Origin: JAWXVE01 sp044425575
Lineage (GTDB): Bacteria > Bacillota > Clostridia > Lachnospirales > Lachnospiraceae
NCBI GenBank assembly: GCA_044425575.1
Contig: JAWXVE010000041.1
Span: 1 to 19,786 of the forward strand
Direction of reading: 5' to 3'
DNA length: 19,786 nt
Below the pieces are notes generated by a model. The model saw only the letters and a program-made list of their open reading frames with translations, did not search any database and had not been told where the DNA came from. The position numbers and the translations under genes are program-made. Positions 8,169 through 15,498 of the stretch are shown here, in pieces (position 1 is the first letter of the stretch; every line of letters starts with the position of its first letter).

Positions 8169-9563
8169 ATGAATTGGAATGAATTATTATGTAGTGATCG
8201 TATACGAAGTGTTAAGCCAAAGAAAGCTTCGGCAGATATGAGAAGTGAATTTGAGAAAGACTATCACCGTATTATAGGAAGTGCATCTTTTCGGCGATTG
8301 CAAGATAAAACACAAGTCTTTCCTCTTGATAAGAGTGACTTTATACGAACAAGATTAACCCATTCTCTAGAGGTATCTTCTTTTGCAAAATCCCTAGGGC
8401 AATATGTGGGAACTAAAATGATTGAAGAGAATGTAGATGCTAATTTCACTATAACAGACCGCATTCACATATGTGATATCTTAGAGTGTGCAGGATTACT
8501 TCATGATATTGGGAATCCACCCTTCGGTCATTTTGGAGAAGAATTAATTCGTCAATGGTTTGCAGAGAATTTACAGAAGCTTACCTTTCAAGGGAATACA
8601 TTGGAGTCTATTTTAGATGAACAAATGAAGGAAGATTTCTTGAACTTTGAAGGAAATACACAGGCATTACGCGTGGTAACTAAGCTGCATTATCTAGTAG
8701 ATGAGCATGGAATGAATCTAAATAAAGCACTGCTTGGTACTATTATTAAGTATCCAGTTGCTTCCACAGAGATCAATAAGAAGTCGGGAAATGTAAAAGA
8801 CAAGAAAATGGGGTACTATTATGCTGACCGAGAAGTATTTCAATCAGTAATCACTGCCATTGGAACAGACGGACATCGCCACCCACTTACCTTCCTTCTA
8901 GAAGCAGCAGATGATATTGCATATACTACTGCAGATATTGAAGATTCTATTAAGAAAGGGTGCATTCGTTACGCTCAACTATTAGATGCATTAGGACAAA
9001 AGTTTGGCGAGGAACACTTCTTTGTAACGGAATTAAAACGGCGTTATACAAAAGCGATTAGTGCACACAATGATGAACCAGATCTATACGCTGTTCAGAA
9101 TTGGTTAGTGGCGATTCAAGGAAGAGCTATATATGCGGCGGGAGACTCCTTCTTAGAACATTACACGGATATTATGGAGGGTTCTTATGGTAAGGCATTG
9201 TTAAGTGGAACTTATATGGAAGACATTATGGAGTTATTAGGGGAACTTGCATACCGTGAAGTATTTCAATCGAAAGCAATTTTAAAGTTAGAAATATCAG
9301 CAGCAACGATTATATATGGGTTACTTGATCAATTTATGGGAGCAATTGTGGCATATGATACAGAGGAAGTGCAGACGAAAGTACAAGAGAAGTTAGTAAA
9401 GTTAATATCTCAGAATTATATTAGAATCTATCAAGTCTATGCCAAAGATAAAACCGAGCAAGAGAAGTTGTACCTAAGGCTTCTTCTTGTTACTGATTTT
9501 ATATGTGGCATGACAGATAGTTATGCAAAGATACTGTACGAAGAGTTAAATGGGAATGTGTAA
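8169..9563 (+). CDS. dgt: Deoxyguanosinetriphosphate triphosphohydrolase family (HD-domain dNTPase)
   Basis: It hydrolyses dGTP (or other dNTPs) to the nucleoside and tripolyphosphate, trimming dNTP pools. The protein has 464 residues and the full HD metal-binding set: His65 in RTRLTHSLEV, His112-Asp113 in GLLHDIGNPPFGHFGE, and the later Asp in LEAADDIAYTTAD (about 248-249). The N-terminus with SFRRLQDKTQVFPLD is characteristic of the Dgt family rather than generic HD phosphohydrolases. AGGAG at 8158-8162 is 6 bases before the ATG. The gene follows the MocR regulator by 45 bp. Its TAA (9561-9563) directly abuts the stop of the opposing small gene, leaving no room for a terminator between them. 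Confidence 0.93.
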   Translation: MNWNELLCSDRIRSVKPKKASADMRSEFEKDYHRIIGSASFRRLQDKTQVFPLDKSDFIRTRLTHSLEVSSFAKSLGQYVGTKMIEENVDANFTITDRIHICDILECAGLLHDIGNPPFGHFGEELIRQWFAENLQKLTFQGNTLESILDEQMKEDFLNFEGNTQALRVVTKLHYLVDEHGMNLNKALLGTIIKYPVASTEINKKSGNVKDKKMGYYYADREVFQSVITAIGTDGHRHPLTFLLEAADDIAYTTADIEDSIKKGCIRYAQLLDALGQKFGEEHFFVTELKRRYTKAISAHNDEPDLYAVQNWLVAIQGRAIYAAGDSFLEHYTDIMEGSYGKALLSGTYMEDIMELLGELAYREVFQSKAILKLEISAATIIYGLLDQFMGAIVAYDTEEVQTKVQEKLVKLISQNYIRIYQVYAKDKTEQEKLYLRLLLVTDFICGMTDSYAKILYEELNGNV

Positions 9564-9791
9564 TTATTCCTCGTCAAGAAAGTCTTCCGTTACGGTTTCT
9601 TCGCTTTCTGTTGGTGGAATAGAGACATAGGAGCGATCTGTATCTGTTTCCCCGAATTCATCTAGATCACTGTACTCGCCTTCTTCTGAAGCAGCCTGTA
9701 GGCTTTGGAATTTCATGAAGAAATAGTACACTGCTCCTAGTATTGCAACTATACTAGATATTACAAAAACGACTTTCAAAAAATTTTTCAT
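9564..9791 (-). CDS. Small acidic single-pass membrane protein, unknown function
   Basis: The protein has 75 residues: a short basic start (MKNFLKVV), one transmembrane helix (about residues 5-26, VVFVISSIVAILGAVYYFFM), then a very acidic tail rich in Asp, Glu, Ser and Thr ending in FLDEE. I prefer the ATG at 9791 because GAGGT lies 5 bases before it. The in-frame ATG at 9803, which would add four residues, has no good ribosome binding site. The layout suggests an N-in anchor with an exposed acidic tail, but orientation is inferred. Small proteins of this layout are common in Clostridia; I do not recognise a named family. It is convergent with dgt and has a plausible promoter at 9843-9871. 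Confidence 0.75.
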   Translation of the reverse strand: MKNFLKVVFVISSIVAILGAVYYFFMKFQSLQAASEEGEYSDLDEFGETDTDRSYVSIPPTESEETVTEDFLDEE

Positions 9792-9811
9792 AAGATACCT
9801 CATTTCTTTGT

Positions 9812-9831
9812 TGTCCGCATAGGCGGATAAT
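9812..9831. other. Short GC-rich stem-loop upstream of the small membrane protein gene
   Basis: TTGTCCGC and GCGGATAA flank the loop ATAG. On the + strand RNA all eight pairs form if one G-U is allowed; on the - strand one pair is a mismatch. It sits in the leader of the - strand gene, about 20 bases before its ATG, and after the 3' end of the + strand transcript. No U-run follows, so it is not a standard terminator. Confidence 0.4.
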
Positions 9832-9842
9832 GTTACCTCATA

Positions 9843-9871
9843 AGAATACCACTACTGTAAGAATATTTCAA
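9843..9871 (-). promoter_or_regulatory. Predicted promoter for the small membrane protein gene
   Basis: Read on the - strand, TTGAAA (9866-9871) and TATTCT (9843-9848) are 17 bp apart, and a TG stands one base before the -10, giving an extended -10 form. The expected start near 9836 gives a 45-base leader that includes the stem-loop at 9812-9831. Confidence 0.45.
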
Positions 9872-10288
9872 GTAAGAATACAAAATACAAGGGGTAATAG
9901 TCTTGCAATTTGTGAGAAGATGGGGGATAATAGTCGGAAATAGGAAAGAAGAATAGCATAATAGAATAACGGATGTTACAATAGGGTGCTTTACAGATTG
10001 AATTATCTGCCAATTCAATTAAATAACAGTGATTTTATGCATTGCATATGTTGACCAAAATCATCATATTTTATTGGAAAATGAAGGAATGACAAACATG
10101 ATTATTCACATATCATGCACGAAATAGGAAGTGACATGGTGTCAAATGTGCATAACTTTGTGGAAAGTGTGCATTAATCGCATAAATTGTTAGATTCATG
10201 ACACGTGTGTCTGTGGATAAATATTACCTTTGCAAGAAGTATTGCAAAAATTTTCAAGGGTAAAACAAAGTTATGGAAACTAAAAAGA
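9872..10288. other. Long non-coding gap with small palindromes
   Basis: I see no convincing gene here on either strand; the only longer open frame (- strand, 9833-10018) begins with TTG, lacks a ribosome binding site and has no recognisable domain. The gap is AT-rich. It contains an 8-bp inverted repeat (ATTGAATT 9997-10004 and AATTCAAT 10012-10019, 7-base loop), the palindrome TGACA-TGG-TGTCA (10132-10144), a related GACA-CGTG-TGTC (10200-10211), and DnaA-box-like 9-mers between 10147 and 10220. These are listed separately where they matter. Confidence 0.6.
10147..10220. promoter_or_regulatory. DnaA-box-like 9-mer cluster
   Basis: TGTGGATAA at 10212-10220 is the exact reverse complement of the consensus DnaA box TTATCCACA. 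In the same orientation, TGTGCATAA (10147-10155) matches 8 of 9, and TGTGGAAAG (10159-10167) and TGTGCATTA (10168-10176) match 7 of 9. The sites lie 120-190 bp upstream of the glycosidase gene. Binding is not established, and single consensus boxes are common in genomes. Confidence 0.35.
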
Positions 10289-10317
10289 TTGTTAAAGAAT
10301 TAAATAACATATACAAT
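10289..10317 (+). promoter_or_regulatory. Predicted promoter for the GH13 gene
   Basis: TTGTTA (10289-10294) and TACAAT (10312-10317) are spaced by 17 bp. The -10 matches 5 of 6 and the -35 4 of 6 consensus positions. The start would fall near 10324, giving a very short leader that begins at or just before the AAAAGGAG ribosome binding site. Confidence 0.45.
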
Positions 10318-10337
10318 TAAACAAAAGGAGAAACAAT

Positions 10338-11645
10338 ATGTGGGCAAATGAAAGTGTATTTTATCAAATCTATCCATTAGGGTTTTGTGGGGCACCGTTT
10401 GAAAACGATGGGGTAGAAGTAGCAAGAATAAGAGAGGTGGAGAAGTGGAAAGAGCATATCTTAGCATTAGGTGCCAATGCAATTTATTTTTCACCGATTT
10501 TTGAATCGGATACTCATGGCTATAACACGAGAGATTATAAGAAGATTGATACTCGATTGGGTACCAACGAAGACTTTAAGCAAGTATGTGATTCTTTACA
10601 TGAATCGGGAATTCGTGTTGTATTAGATGGAGTATTTAATCATGTGGGTAGAGGGTTCTTTGGTTTTCAAGACGTATTAGTTAATCGGGAACATTCCAAA
10701 TATCTTCACTGGTTTCAGATAGACTTAAATGGAAACTCTTCCTATAATGATGGACTGTGGTATGAAGGATGGGAAGGTCACTACGACTTAGTTAAGTTGA
10801 ATCTACACAATGAAGAAGTGATACAATATTTATTAGAGGCAGTAACATATTGGATTGAATATTTTAAGATCGATGGTATACGTTTAGATGTGGCATACTG
10901 TCTGGATCATAATTTTATGAGGAGATTGCGTTCTCACTGCGATTCTAAGAAGGAAGACTTCTTTCTCTTAGGAGAAATCGTACATGGCGACTACAATCAA
11001 TTGGTGAATGACCAGATGTTGCATTCTGCTACAAATTACGAAAGTTACAAGGGATTATTTTCTAGTATGAATTCAATGAACATGTTTGAGATTGTGCACT
11101 CCCTTTTAAGACAGTTTGGCCCAGAAGATTGGTGTTTATATCGTGGAAAACACATGTTATGCTTTGTAGATAATCATGATGTATCAAGAATTGCCAGTGC
11201 ATTAGCGAATGAGAATCATATTCGACCAGTCTATGGAATGTTATTTGGTATGCCAGGAATTCCGTGTATTTATTATGGAAGTGAGTGGGGGGCACCTGGC
11301 CGTAAAGAAGAGGGCGATCCAAATCTAAGACTTCATTATGATGCACCAATTGAAAATGAATTATTTGAATTTGTTTCGCAACTTGCGAAGATTAAGAAAG
11401 CAAGTCATGGATTAAATTACGGTGCATTTACGTCTAAATTCCTTGCAAATAAACAATGTGTATTTGAACGATGCAGCGATCAAGAACGAGTACTTGTGGC
11501 GGTGAATGCTGAAAATGAAACATTTTTTGCTCATTTCGACCCAGGTTGTAGCCAAGTAAAAAATCTTATGACAGGTGAAGTGATGCAGCTACAAGGTGGT
11601 CTGGAATTAAAGCCTTATGAGGTATTGTATTTACAGTGTCTATAA
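10338..11645 (+). CDS. GH13 alpha-amylase-family glycosidase (cyclomaltodextrinase/maltodextrin-degrading type)
   Basis: The 435-residue protein has no signal peptide, so it should act on imported malto-oligosaccharides in the cytosol. It starts directly in the TIM barrel (SVFYQIYPLGFCG), without the extra N-terminal domain of neopullulanases. The four GH13 regions are present: VVLDGVFNHVGRG, DGIRLDVAY (nucleophile Asp184), FLLGEIVHGDY (acid/base Glu213) and FVDNHDVSR (transition-state stabiliser Asp281). The end (CVFERCSDQERVLVAVNAEN onwards) is a short C-terminal beta domain. Exact specificity among alpha-amylase, maltogenic amylase and oligo-1,6-glucosidase cannot be fixed. AGGAG ends 6 bases before ATG 10338. 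No transporter or other glycan gene is nearby. recD2 follows after 44 bp, probably by read-through rather than shared function. Confidence 0.9.
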   Translation: MWANESVFYQIYPLGFCGAPFENDGVEVARIREVEKWKEHILALGANAIYFSPIFESDTHGYNTRDYKKIDTRLGTNEDFKQVCDSLHESGIRVVLDGVFNHVGRGFFGFQDVLVNREHSKYLHWFQIDLNGNSSYNDGLWYEGWEGHYDLVKLNLHNEEVIQYLLEAVTYWIEYFKIDGIRLDVAYCLDHNFMRRLRSHCDSKKEDFFLLGEIVHGDYNQLVNDQMLHSATNYESYKGLFSSMNSMNMFEIVHSLLRQFGPEDWCLYRGKHMLCFVDNHDVSRIASALANENHIRPVYGMLFGMPGIPCIYYGSEWGAPGRKEEGDPNLRLHYDAPIENELFEFVSQLAKIKKASHGLNYGAFTSKFLANKQCVFERCSDQERVLVAVNAENETFFAHFDPGCSQVKNLMTGEVMQLQGGLELKPYEVLYLQCL

Positions 11646-11689
11646 ATGGTAGATGCCTATGTAATATATCACAAAGTAGGAGATGTCAG

Positions 11690-13942
11690 ATGAGTATGAA
11701 AATACGATGTATTGTGGAACGCATTACTTATCAAAATCCAGAGAATGGATATACCATATTAAAGTGTCGAGTAAAAGGTTATGGAGAATTAGTGCCTGTT
11801 GTGGGGAGTTTGTTGGATGCCAACGTAGGCTCTGTATTATTGGTGGAAGGCAATTGGAAAATAGATGGTAAGTATGGGCGACAATTTCTAGCGGAGAATT
11901 GGGAAGAAACCTTGCCTGCAACTGTGTATGGTATGGAAAAGTACTTGGGTTCAGGGTTGATTAAAGGGGTGGGTCCTAAATTTGCAAAGCGAATTGTGCA
12001 AAAATATGGTGCAGATACCTTTGTGGTAATAGAAGAAAATGTTCATGCACTTATTGAGGTAGAGGGAATTGGCAGAAAACGAGTGGATCTAATCGCAGAA
12101 TCTTGGGAGCGACAAAAAGAGGTAAAGAATATTATGGTGTTTTTGCAGGAACACCAAGTAAGCTCTGCCTATGCAGCGAAAATATACAAACAATATGGCA
12201 ATGATAGTATTCGGATTATGAAAGAAAATCCCTATCAATTGGCAGATGATATCTGGGGGATTGGCTTTAAAACAGCAGACCAAATTGCAGAGAAATTAGG
12301 GTTCGATAAAGATTCTTATGTACGCTTGCGTAGCGGTCTTATGTATACTTTGTCAGAACTTTCTAATGAAGGGCATATTTATGCAAAGAAAGAGCAATTA
12401 ATTCATAAAGCATCTGAATTGTTAGAAGCAACAAAAGAAATGATTATTATGACCATGGATCATATGCTTCTTCAAAATGAATTAATAGAAGAGAAGAAGC
12501 TAGAGAAGGAAGATGAGGATGGAACCCTAGTGGTAGCTATTTACCTGCCACCATTTTACTATGCAGAGGTGGGAGTGGCTAGTAAATTAAAGAAATTAAT
12601 CGCATCGCCAGCTTCTGACACGTTATATGCCAAGCTGATTGAGGCTAGAAAACATACAGGAAACGACAGTCTGTCTATAAATGTAGAGAAGATAGAAGAA
12701 AAGTTTGGGATGGAATATGATGATATGCAAGCAGATGCCATACGTATGGCTGCCACTGCAAAAGTTATGGTACTTACAGGCGGTCCAGGAACTGGGAAAA
12801 CAACTACGACACAAGGGGTCATTACAGCTTATGCTGCCTATGGATTACGTATTTTATTGGCAGCACCTACTGGGCGAGCAGCCAAGCGAATGACAGAGGC
12901 CACAGGATTAGAGGCGAAAACAATTCATAGACTATTAGAGTGTAAACCGCCAGAAGGGTATGGAAAGAATGAGGAGAATCCTTTAGAAGGCGATGTTTTG
13001 ATTCTAGATGAATGTTCTATGATTGATATCTTAATGATGAATTCCCTACTGAAAGCCATTCCATCTACTATGCGACTGATACTAGTAGGCGATATTGACC
13101 AACTTCCGTCAGTGGGTCCAGGTAATGTATTACGAGATATTATGGATTCCCAGGTGTGTCCCATTGTGAAGCTTACTAGGATCTTTCGACAAGCGCAAAG
13201 TAGCCGTATTGTTATGAATGCACATGGAATTAACCAAGGAAAGTTTCCTGATGTATCCAATGGAAAAGATACGGATTTCTTCTTTATAGAAGAGGAGGAA
13301 GCAGAAGACGCTATGAAAGCAATTGTGAATCTAGTCCAGACCAAATTACCACAATATTATGGTGTGGAAGCCTCTCAGATTCAGGTATTAACTCCTATGC
13401 AAAGAGGAGTGATTGGTGCAACGAATCTAAACTTATCTTTGCAAGAAGCATTGAACCCATTAGAACACGAAGTATTTGCTAGGGGGCGAGGTGCCATCAA
13501 AGTTCCAAAAGAATGTTTGCGTAGAAGTGGCTTTGTATATCGAGTAGAGGATAAAGTCATGCAGATTAAGAATAATTATGACAAAGAAGTATTTAATGGA
13601 GATATTGGCATGATTACAAAGGTTAGTGTGGAAAATCGCTTCTTAGAAGTGGAGTTTGAAGGGCGCACCATTGAGTATGATATTACAGATTTAGATGAGT
13701 TAGTTCATGCATATGCCACTACCATTCACAAAGCCCAAGGGTCAGAATATCCCATAGTGGTTATGCCTATCCTAATGAATCATTATGTTATGTTGCAGAG
13801 AAATCTAATATATACAGGTATTACACGGGCAAAGAAGGTGCTTGTCATGGTGGGAACGAAAAAAGCCTTGGCGTATGCAGTGAGAAATGTGACGGTTACA
13901 CGGAGAAATACTCTTTTAAAGGAACGATTAATGGACGAGTAG
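11690..13942 (+). CDS. recD2: RecD2-type ATP-dependent DNA helicase
   Basis: This is a 5'-3' superfamily 1B helicase found in bacteria lacking RecBC, involved in repair and replication-fork stability. From ATG 11690 it has 750 residues, normal for RecD2. It opens with an OB-like region (IRCIVERITYQNPENGYTIL). Helix-hairpin-helix motifs follow (SGLIKGVGPKFAKRIV, LIEVEGIGRKRVDLI, DIWGIGFKTADQIAEKLG). The motor has Walker A GGPGTGKT (364-371, Lys370), Walker B LILDECSMID (Asp440-Glu441), GDIDQLPSVGPG and motif VI-type ATTIHKAQGSEYP with LIYTGITRAKK. An open frame extends upstream to 11636, but AGGAG at 11678-11682 sits 7 bases before 11690, which fixes the start. Its stop codon lies inside the left arm of the hairpin at 13940-13968. 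Confidence 0.95.
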   Translation: MSMKIRCIVERITYQNPENGYTILKCRVKGYGELVPVVGSLLDANVGSVLLVEGNWKIDGKYGRQFLAENWEETLPATVYGMEKYLGSGLIKGVGPKFAKRIVQKYGADTFVVIEENVHALIEVEGIGRKRVDLIAESWERQKEVKNIMVFLQEHQVSSAYAAKIYKQYGNDSIRIMKENPYQLADDIWGIGFKTADQIAEKLGFDKDSYVRLRSGLMYTLSELSNEGHIYAKKEQLIHKASELLEATKEMIIMTMDHMLLQNELIEEKKLEKEDEDGTLVVAIYLPPFYYAEVGVASKLKKLIASPASDTLYAKLIEARKHTGNDSLSINVEKIEEKFGMEYDDMQADAIRMAATAKVMVLTGGPGTGKTTTTQGVITAYAAYGLRILLAAPTGRAAKRMTEATGLEAKTIHRLLECKPPEGYGKNEENPLEGDVLILDECSMIDILMMNSLLKAIPSTMRLILVGDIDQLPSVGPGNVLRDIMDSQVCPIVKLTRIFRQAQSSRIVMNAHGINQGKFPDVSNGKDTDFFFIEEEEAEDAMKAIVNLVQTKLPQYYGVEASQIQVLTPMQRGVIGATNLNLSLQEALNPLEHEVFARGRGAIKVPKECLRRSGFVYRVEDKVMQIKNNYDKEVFNGDIGMITKVSVENRFLEVEFEGRTIEYDITDLDELVHAYATTIHKAQGSEYPIVVMPILMNHYVMLQRNLIYTGITRAKKVLVMVGTKKALAYAVRNVTVTRRNTLLKERLMDE

Positions 13943-13968
13943 TGTGAAAAATAAAATTTTTCACACTA
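13940..13968 (+). terminator. 13-bp hairpin over the recD2 stop codon
   Basis: A perfect inverted repeat (arms 13940-13952 and 13956-13968, AAA loop) starts at the recD2 TAG. The outer part is TAGTGTG/CACACTA and the inner part is A/T-rich. No clear U-run follows on either strand, so it could be a weak bidirectional terminator or an mRNA 3' end stabiliser. Confidence 0.55.
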
Positions 13969-13987
13969 CAATTTGAGAAAGGCATGG

Positions 13988-14107
13988 TTATTGCTTCTCG
14001 GCATCATATTCAAATATACTCACACTCATGACATCCGCTCTATGTTTCCTCAAGAAATCTGCCTGCCCCTTGTTCTCAGGTATTTCTACCGTAAAATCGG
14101 AGTACAT
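13988..14107 (-). pseudogene. Short transposase-like N-terminal remnant
   Basis: A 39-codon frame on the - strand begins MYSDFTVEIPENKGQADFL and ends SIFEYDAEKQ. The spacing of FTVEIPENKG and a later YEYD-type segment recalls the N-terminus of long DDE transposases (IS1634/IS4-like) found in Clostridia, where the text continues into a PKR-type block. Here the frame stops before that. No ribosome binding site precedes the ATG and no terminal repeats are visible nearby. It is therefore best seen as a decayed fragment; the match is from memory of the family pattern and is uncertain. It lies between the recD2 hairpin and the padR promoter. Confidence 0.35.
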
Positions 14108-14188
14108 ATTTTATTTTTATTTAATATCAAAATTTCAGGAAGTTGAGATAATATCAGAAAGAAGTGTCAGAACCCACCCAAACAATAC

Positions 14189-14217
14189 TTGACAAATAAT
14201 ATTATACGGCATATAAT
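14189..14217 (+). promoter_or_regulatory. Consensus sigma-A promoter of the padR operon
   Basis: TTGACA (14189-14194) and TATAAT (14212-14217) are exact consensus hexamers with the ideal 17-bp spacer. The left arm of the operator covers most of the spacer and the whole -10. A promoter this strong suggests that the operon is held down by repression. Confidence 0.85.
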
Positions 14218-14253
14218 ATAGGAAACAATATATTATATGCCGTATAATATTAT
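14196..14253. promoter_or_regulatory. Double palindromic operator, 25-bp perfect inverted repeat
   Basis: The arms 14196-14220 and 14229-14253 are exact reverse complements around the 8-base spacer GGAAACAA. Each arm is itself a dyad: 8-bp half-sites ATATTATA and TATAATAT flank a CGGCA (or TGCCG) core. The two dyad centres (14209 and 14240) are 31 bp apart, about three helical turns, so two dimers would bind the same DNA face. One site covers the -10, the other lies just downstream of the expected start. The likely ligand is the PadR protein encoded next, by autoregulation. Confidence 0.75.
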
Positions 14254-14273
14254 AGTGTGAAAGGAGGACGCGT

Positions 14274-14600
14274 ATGATATTTAATACAGGAGCAGCCCTA
14301 TTGGATGCAATTGTACTAGCAATTATTTCTAGAAAATTAGAAGGAACGTATGGGTATCTGATTACACAAGAAGTAAGACGTGTGATAACCATATCAGAAT
14401 CCACACTGTATCCCGTACTTAGGAGATTGCAAAAGGATGATTGTCTAGAAGTCTATGATCAAGAATGTGGGGGACGTAATCGACGGTATTATAAGATTAC
14501 TTCAAAGGGCAGTGCACAACTTAATTTGTATCAAGGAGAATGGAAGCAATATGCCAGTAAGATAACGAATATTTTCGAGGGAGGAGATGCCTGTGAATAA
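14274..14600 (+). CDS. PadR-family transcriptional repressor
   Basis: The 108-residue protein is a short (s2-type) PadR. A winged helix-turn-helix occupies about residues 8-80, with GTYGYLITQEVRRV, the recognition region ISESTLYPVLRRLQKDDCLE, and the wing GRNRRYYKITSKG. A short C-terminal helix (residues 82-102) would support dimerisation. AAAGGAGG (14260-14267) is 6 bases before ATG 14274. The first gene of a three-gene operon, it overlaps the DUF1700 gene start by 8 bases. In this known gene pairing the PadR regulator controls the membrane proteins beside it. The large inverted repeat over its promoter makes autoregulation likely. Confidence 0.93.
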   Translation: MIFNTGAALLDAIVLAIISRKLEGTYGYLITQEVRRVITISESTLYPVLRRLQKDDCLEVYDQECGGRNRRYYKITSKGSAQLNLYQGEWKQYASKITNIFEGGDACE

Positions 14601-15270
14601 GCAATTATTTATGAACGAATTAGAGACTCTACTACGTGATGTACCAGAAAGTGAAAAGGAAGAAGCCATTCAATATTACCAAGATTATTTTGAGGATGCA
14701 GGAGAAGAATGTGAAGCGGTGGTATTAGAAGAACTAGGAACACCAGAAGAGGTAGCAAGTCAAATCAAGACAACACTATACGAAAGTGGGGAGTCCTATG
14801 AATATGGAGAACAAGGAATTCAGAATGGGACAATCCAGAACGACACAAGAGTGCGAATAGTGAAAAACGGGGAACACCACCAAGATACAAAGGAAAAAGG
14901 GAGTAATACCTTAGTGAATATTATGCTTATTGTATTGGCCATTTTCACATTTCCAGTTTGGTTTTCTGTGGTCGCTTCAGGGGTAGCAGTTATCTTTAGC
15001 GTAATAATAGCACTTCTAAGTATTGTGCTAGCTACTATATTACTAGTGATTACGGGTGTATTATTATGCATTGCAGGTATACCAGCATTATTTACGCGAC
15101 CACTGGCTGGATTTACAATGATTGGCGTTGGATTATTCATGACAGGAATCTTCTTGTTTGCCTTAATTGGAATGATTTGGATTGTGAAATATGCCATTCC
15201 AGCTATGATACGTGGAATCGTGTGGTTATGTAAGAAGCCAATACACTGGATTAAGAGGAGGGAACGTTAG
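14593..15270 (+). CDS. DUF1700 (HAAS-type) polytopic membrane protein
   Basis: The protein has 225 residues from GTG 14593. Residues 1-60 form the cytosolic helical DUF1700 domain (NKQLFMNELETLLRDVPESE, YYQDYFEDAGEE, EELGTPEEVASQIKT), followed by a polar linker of about 40 residues. The rest is strongly hydrophobic, with four or so membrane helices (about 108-128, 130-155, 165-190, 190-205) and a basic tail KKPIHWIKRRER. An in-frame ATG at 14587 is only 2 bases from the GGAGG, while GTG 14593 has 8-base spacing and gives the family-typical start, so GTG is chosen. The domain is thought to interact with the partner PadR regulator. Its stop immediately precedes the next ATG. Confidence 0.9.
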   Translation: MNKQLFMNELETLLRDVPESEKEEAIQYYQDYFEDAGEECEAVVLEELGTPEEVASQIKTTLYESGESYEYGEQGIQNGTIQNDTRVRIVKNGEHHQDTKEKGSNTLVNIMLIVLAIFTFPVWFSVVASGVAVIFSVIIALLSIVLATILLVITGVLLCIAGIPALFTRPLAGFTMIGVGLFMTGIFLFALIGMIWIVKYAIPAMIRGIVWLCKKPIHWIKRRER

Positions 15271-15498
15271 ATGGGTAAAGCATGGAAACGCAGTCTTATA
15301 GTGGCAGTAGTCTTAACTTTAAGTGGCAGTCTTATATTATTCATATCCTTTATCGTAGGGGGATTTCAAGTATATGAGCAAGCACTAGAAGATGGGGTGT
15401 TTTCTTATTCCTCTGCTGATTTTATCAGTAAATGGGATGAGGTCACACAAGAGATCAATGAATATGATGAGAGTACATACTCTATCACCATAGATTAG
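15271..15498 (+). CDS. Short membrane-anchored protein, possibly a truncated DUF4097-type partner
   Basis: This 75-residue product has a basic start (MGKAWKRS), one transmembrane helix (about residues 9-31, with GSLILFISFIVGG) and a 40-residue acidic tail ending YSITID. GAGGAGGGA (15255-15262) is 8 bases before ATG 15271, directly after the DUF1700 stop. In related PadR-DUF1700 operons the third gene often encodes a similar anchor followed by a DUF4097 beta-helix adhesin-like domain. Here the protein ends where that domain would begin, and no continuation is seen in any frame in the following 140 bp. It is therefore either a genuinely short variant or a gene that lost its 3' part. The good start and coupling suggest it is still translated. 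Confidence 0.7.
   Translation: MGKAWKRSLIVAVVLTLSGSLILFISFIVGGFQVYEQALEDGVFSYSSADFISKWDEVTQEINEYDESTYSITID

Noticed and set aside
9833..10018. 61-residue open frame on the - strand
   Set aside because: TTG start, no ribosome binding site, no recognisable domain, and biased composition expected of AT-rich DNA.
10399..10413. Possible catabolite (cre) site early in the GH13 gene
   Set aside because: TTGAAAACGATGGGG fits the first part of the cre pattern but misses two conserved positions at the right end.
12925..13344. 139-residue - strand frame inside recD2
   Set aside because: It is the antisense shadow of the helicase motor region, with no ribosome binding site and no family features.
14820..15197. 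125-residue - strand frame inside the DUF1700 gene
   Set aside because: Antisense shadow; the + strand frame has clear domain structure, membrane helices and a coupled start.
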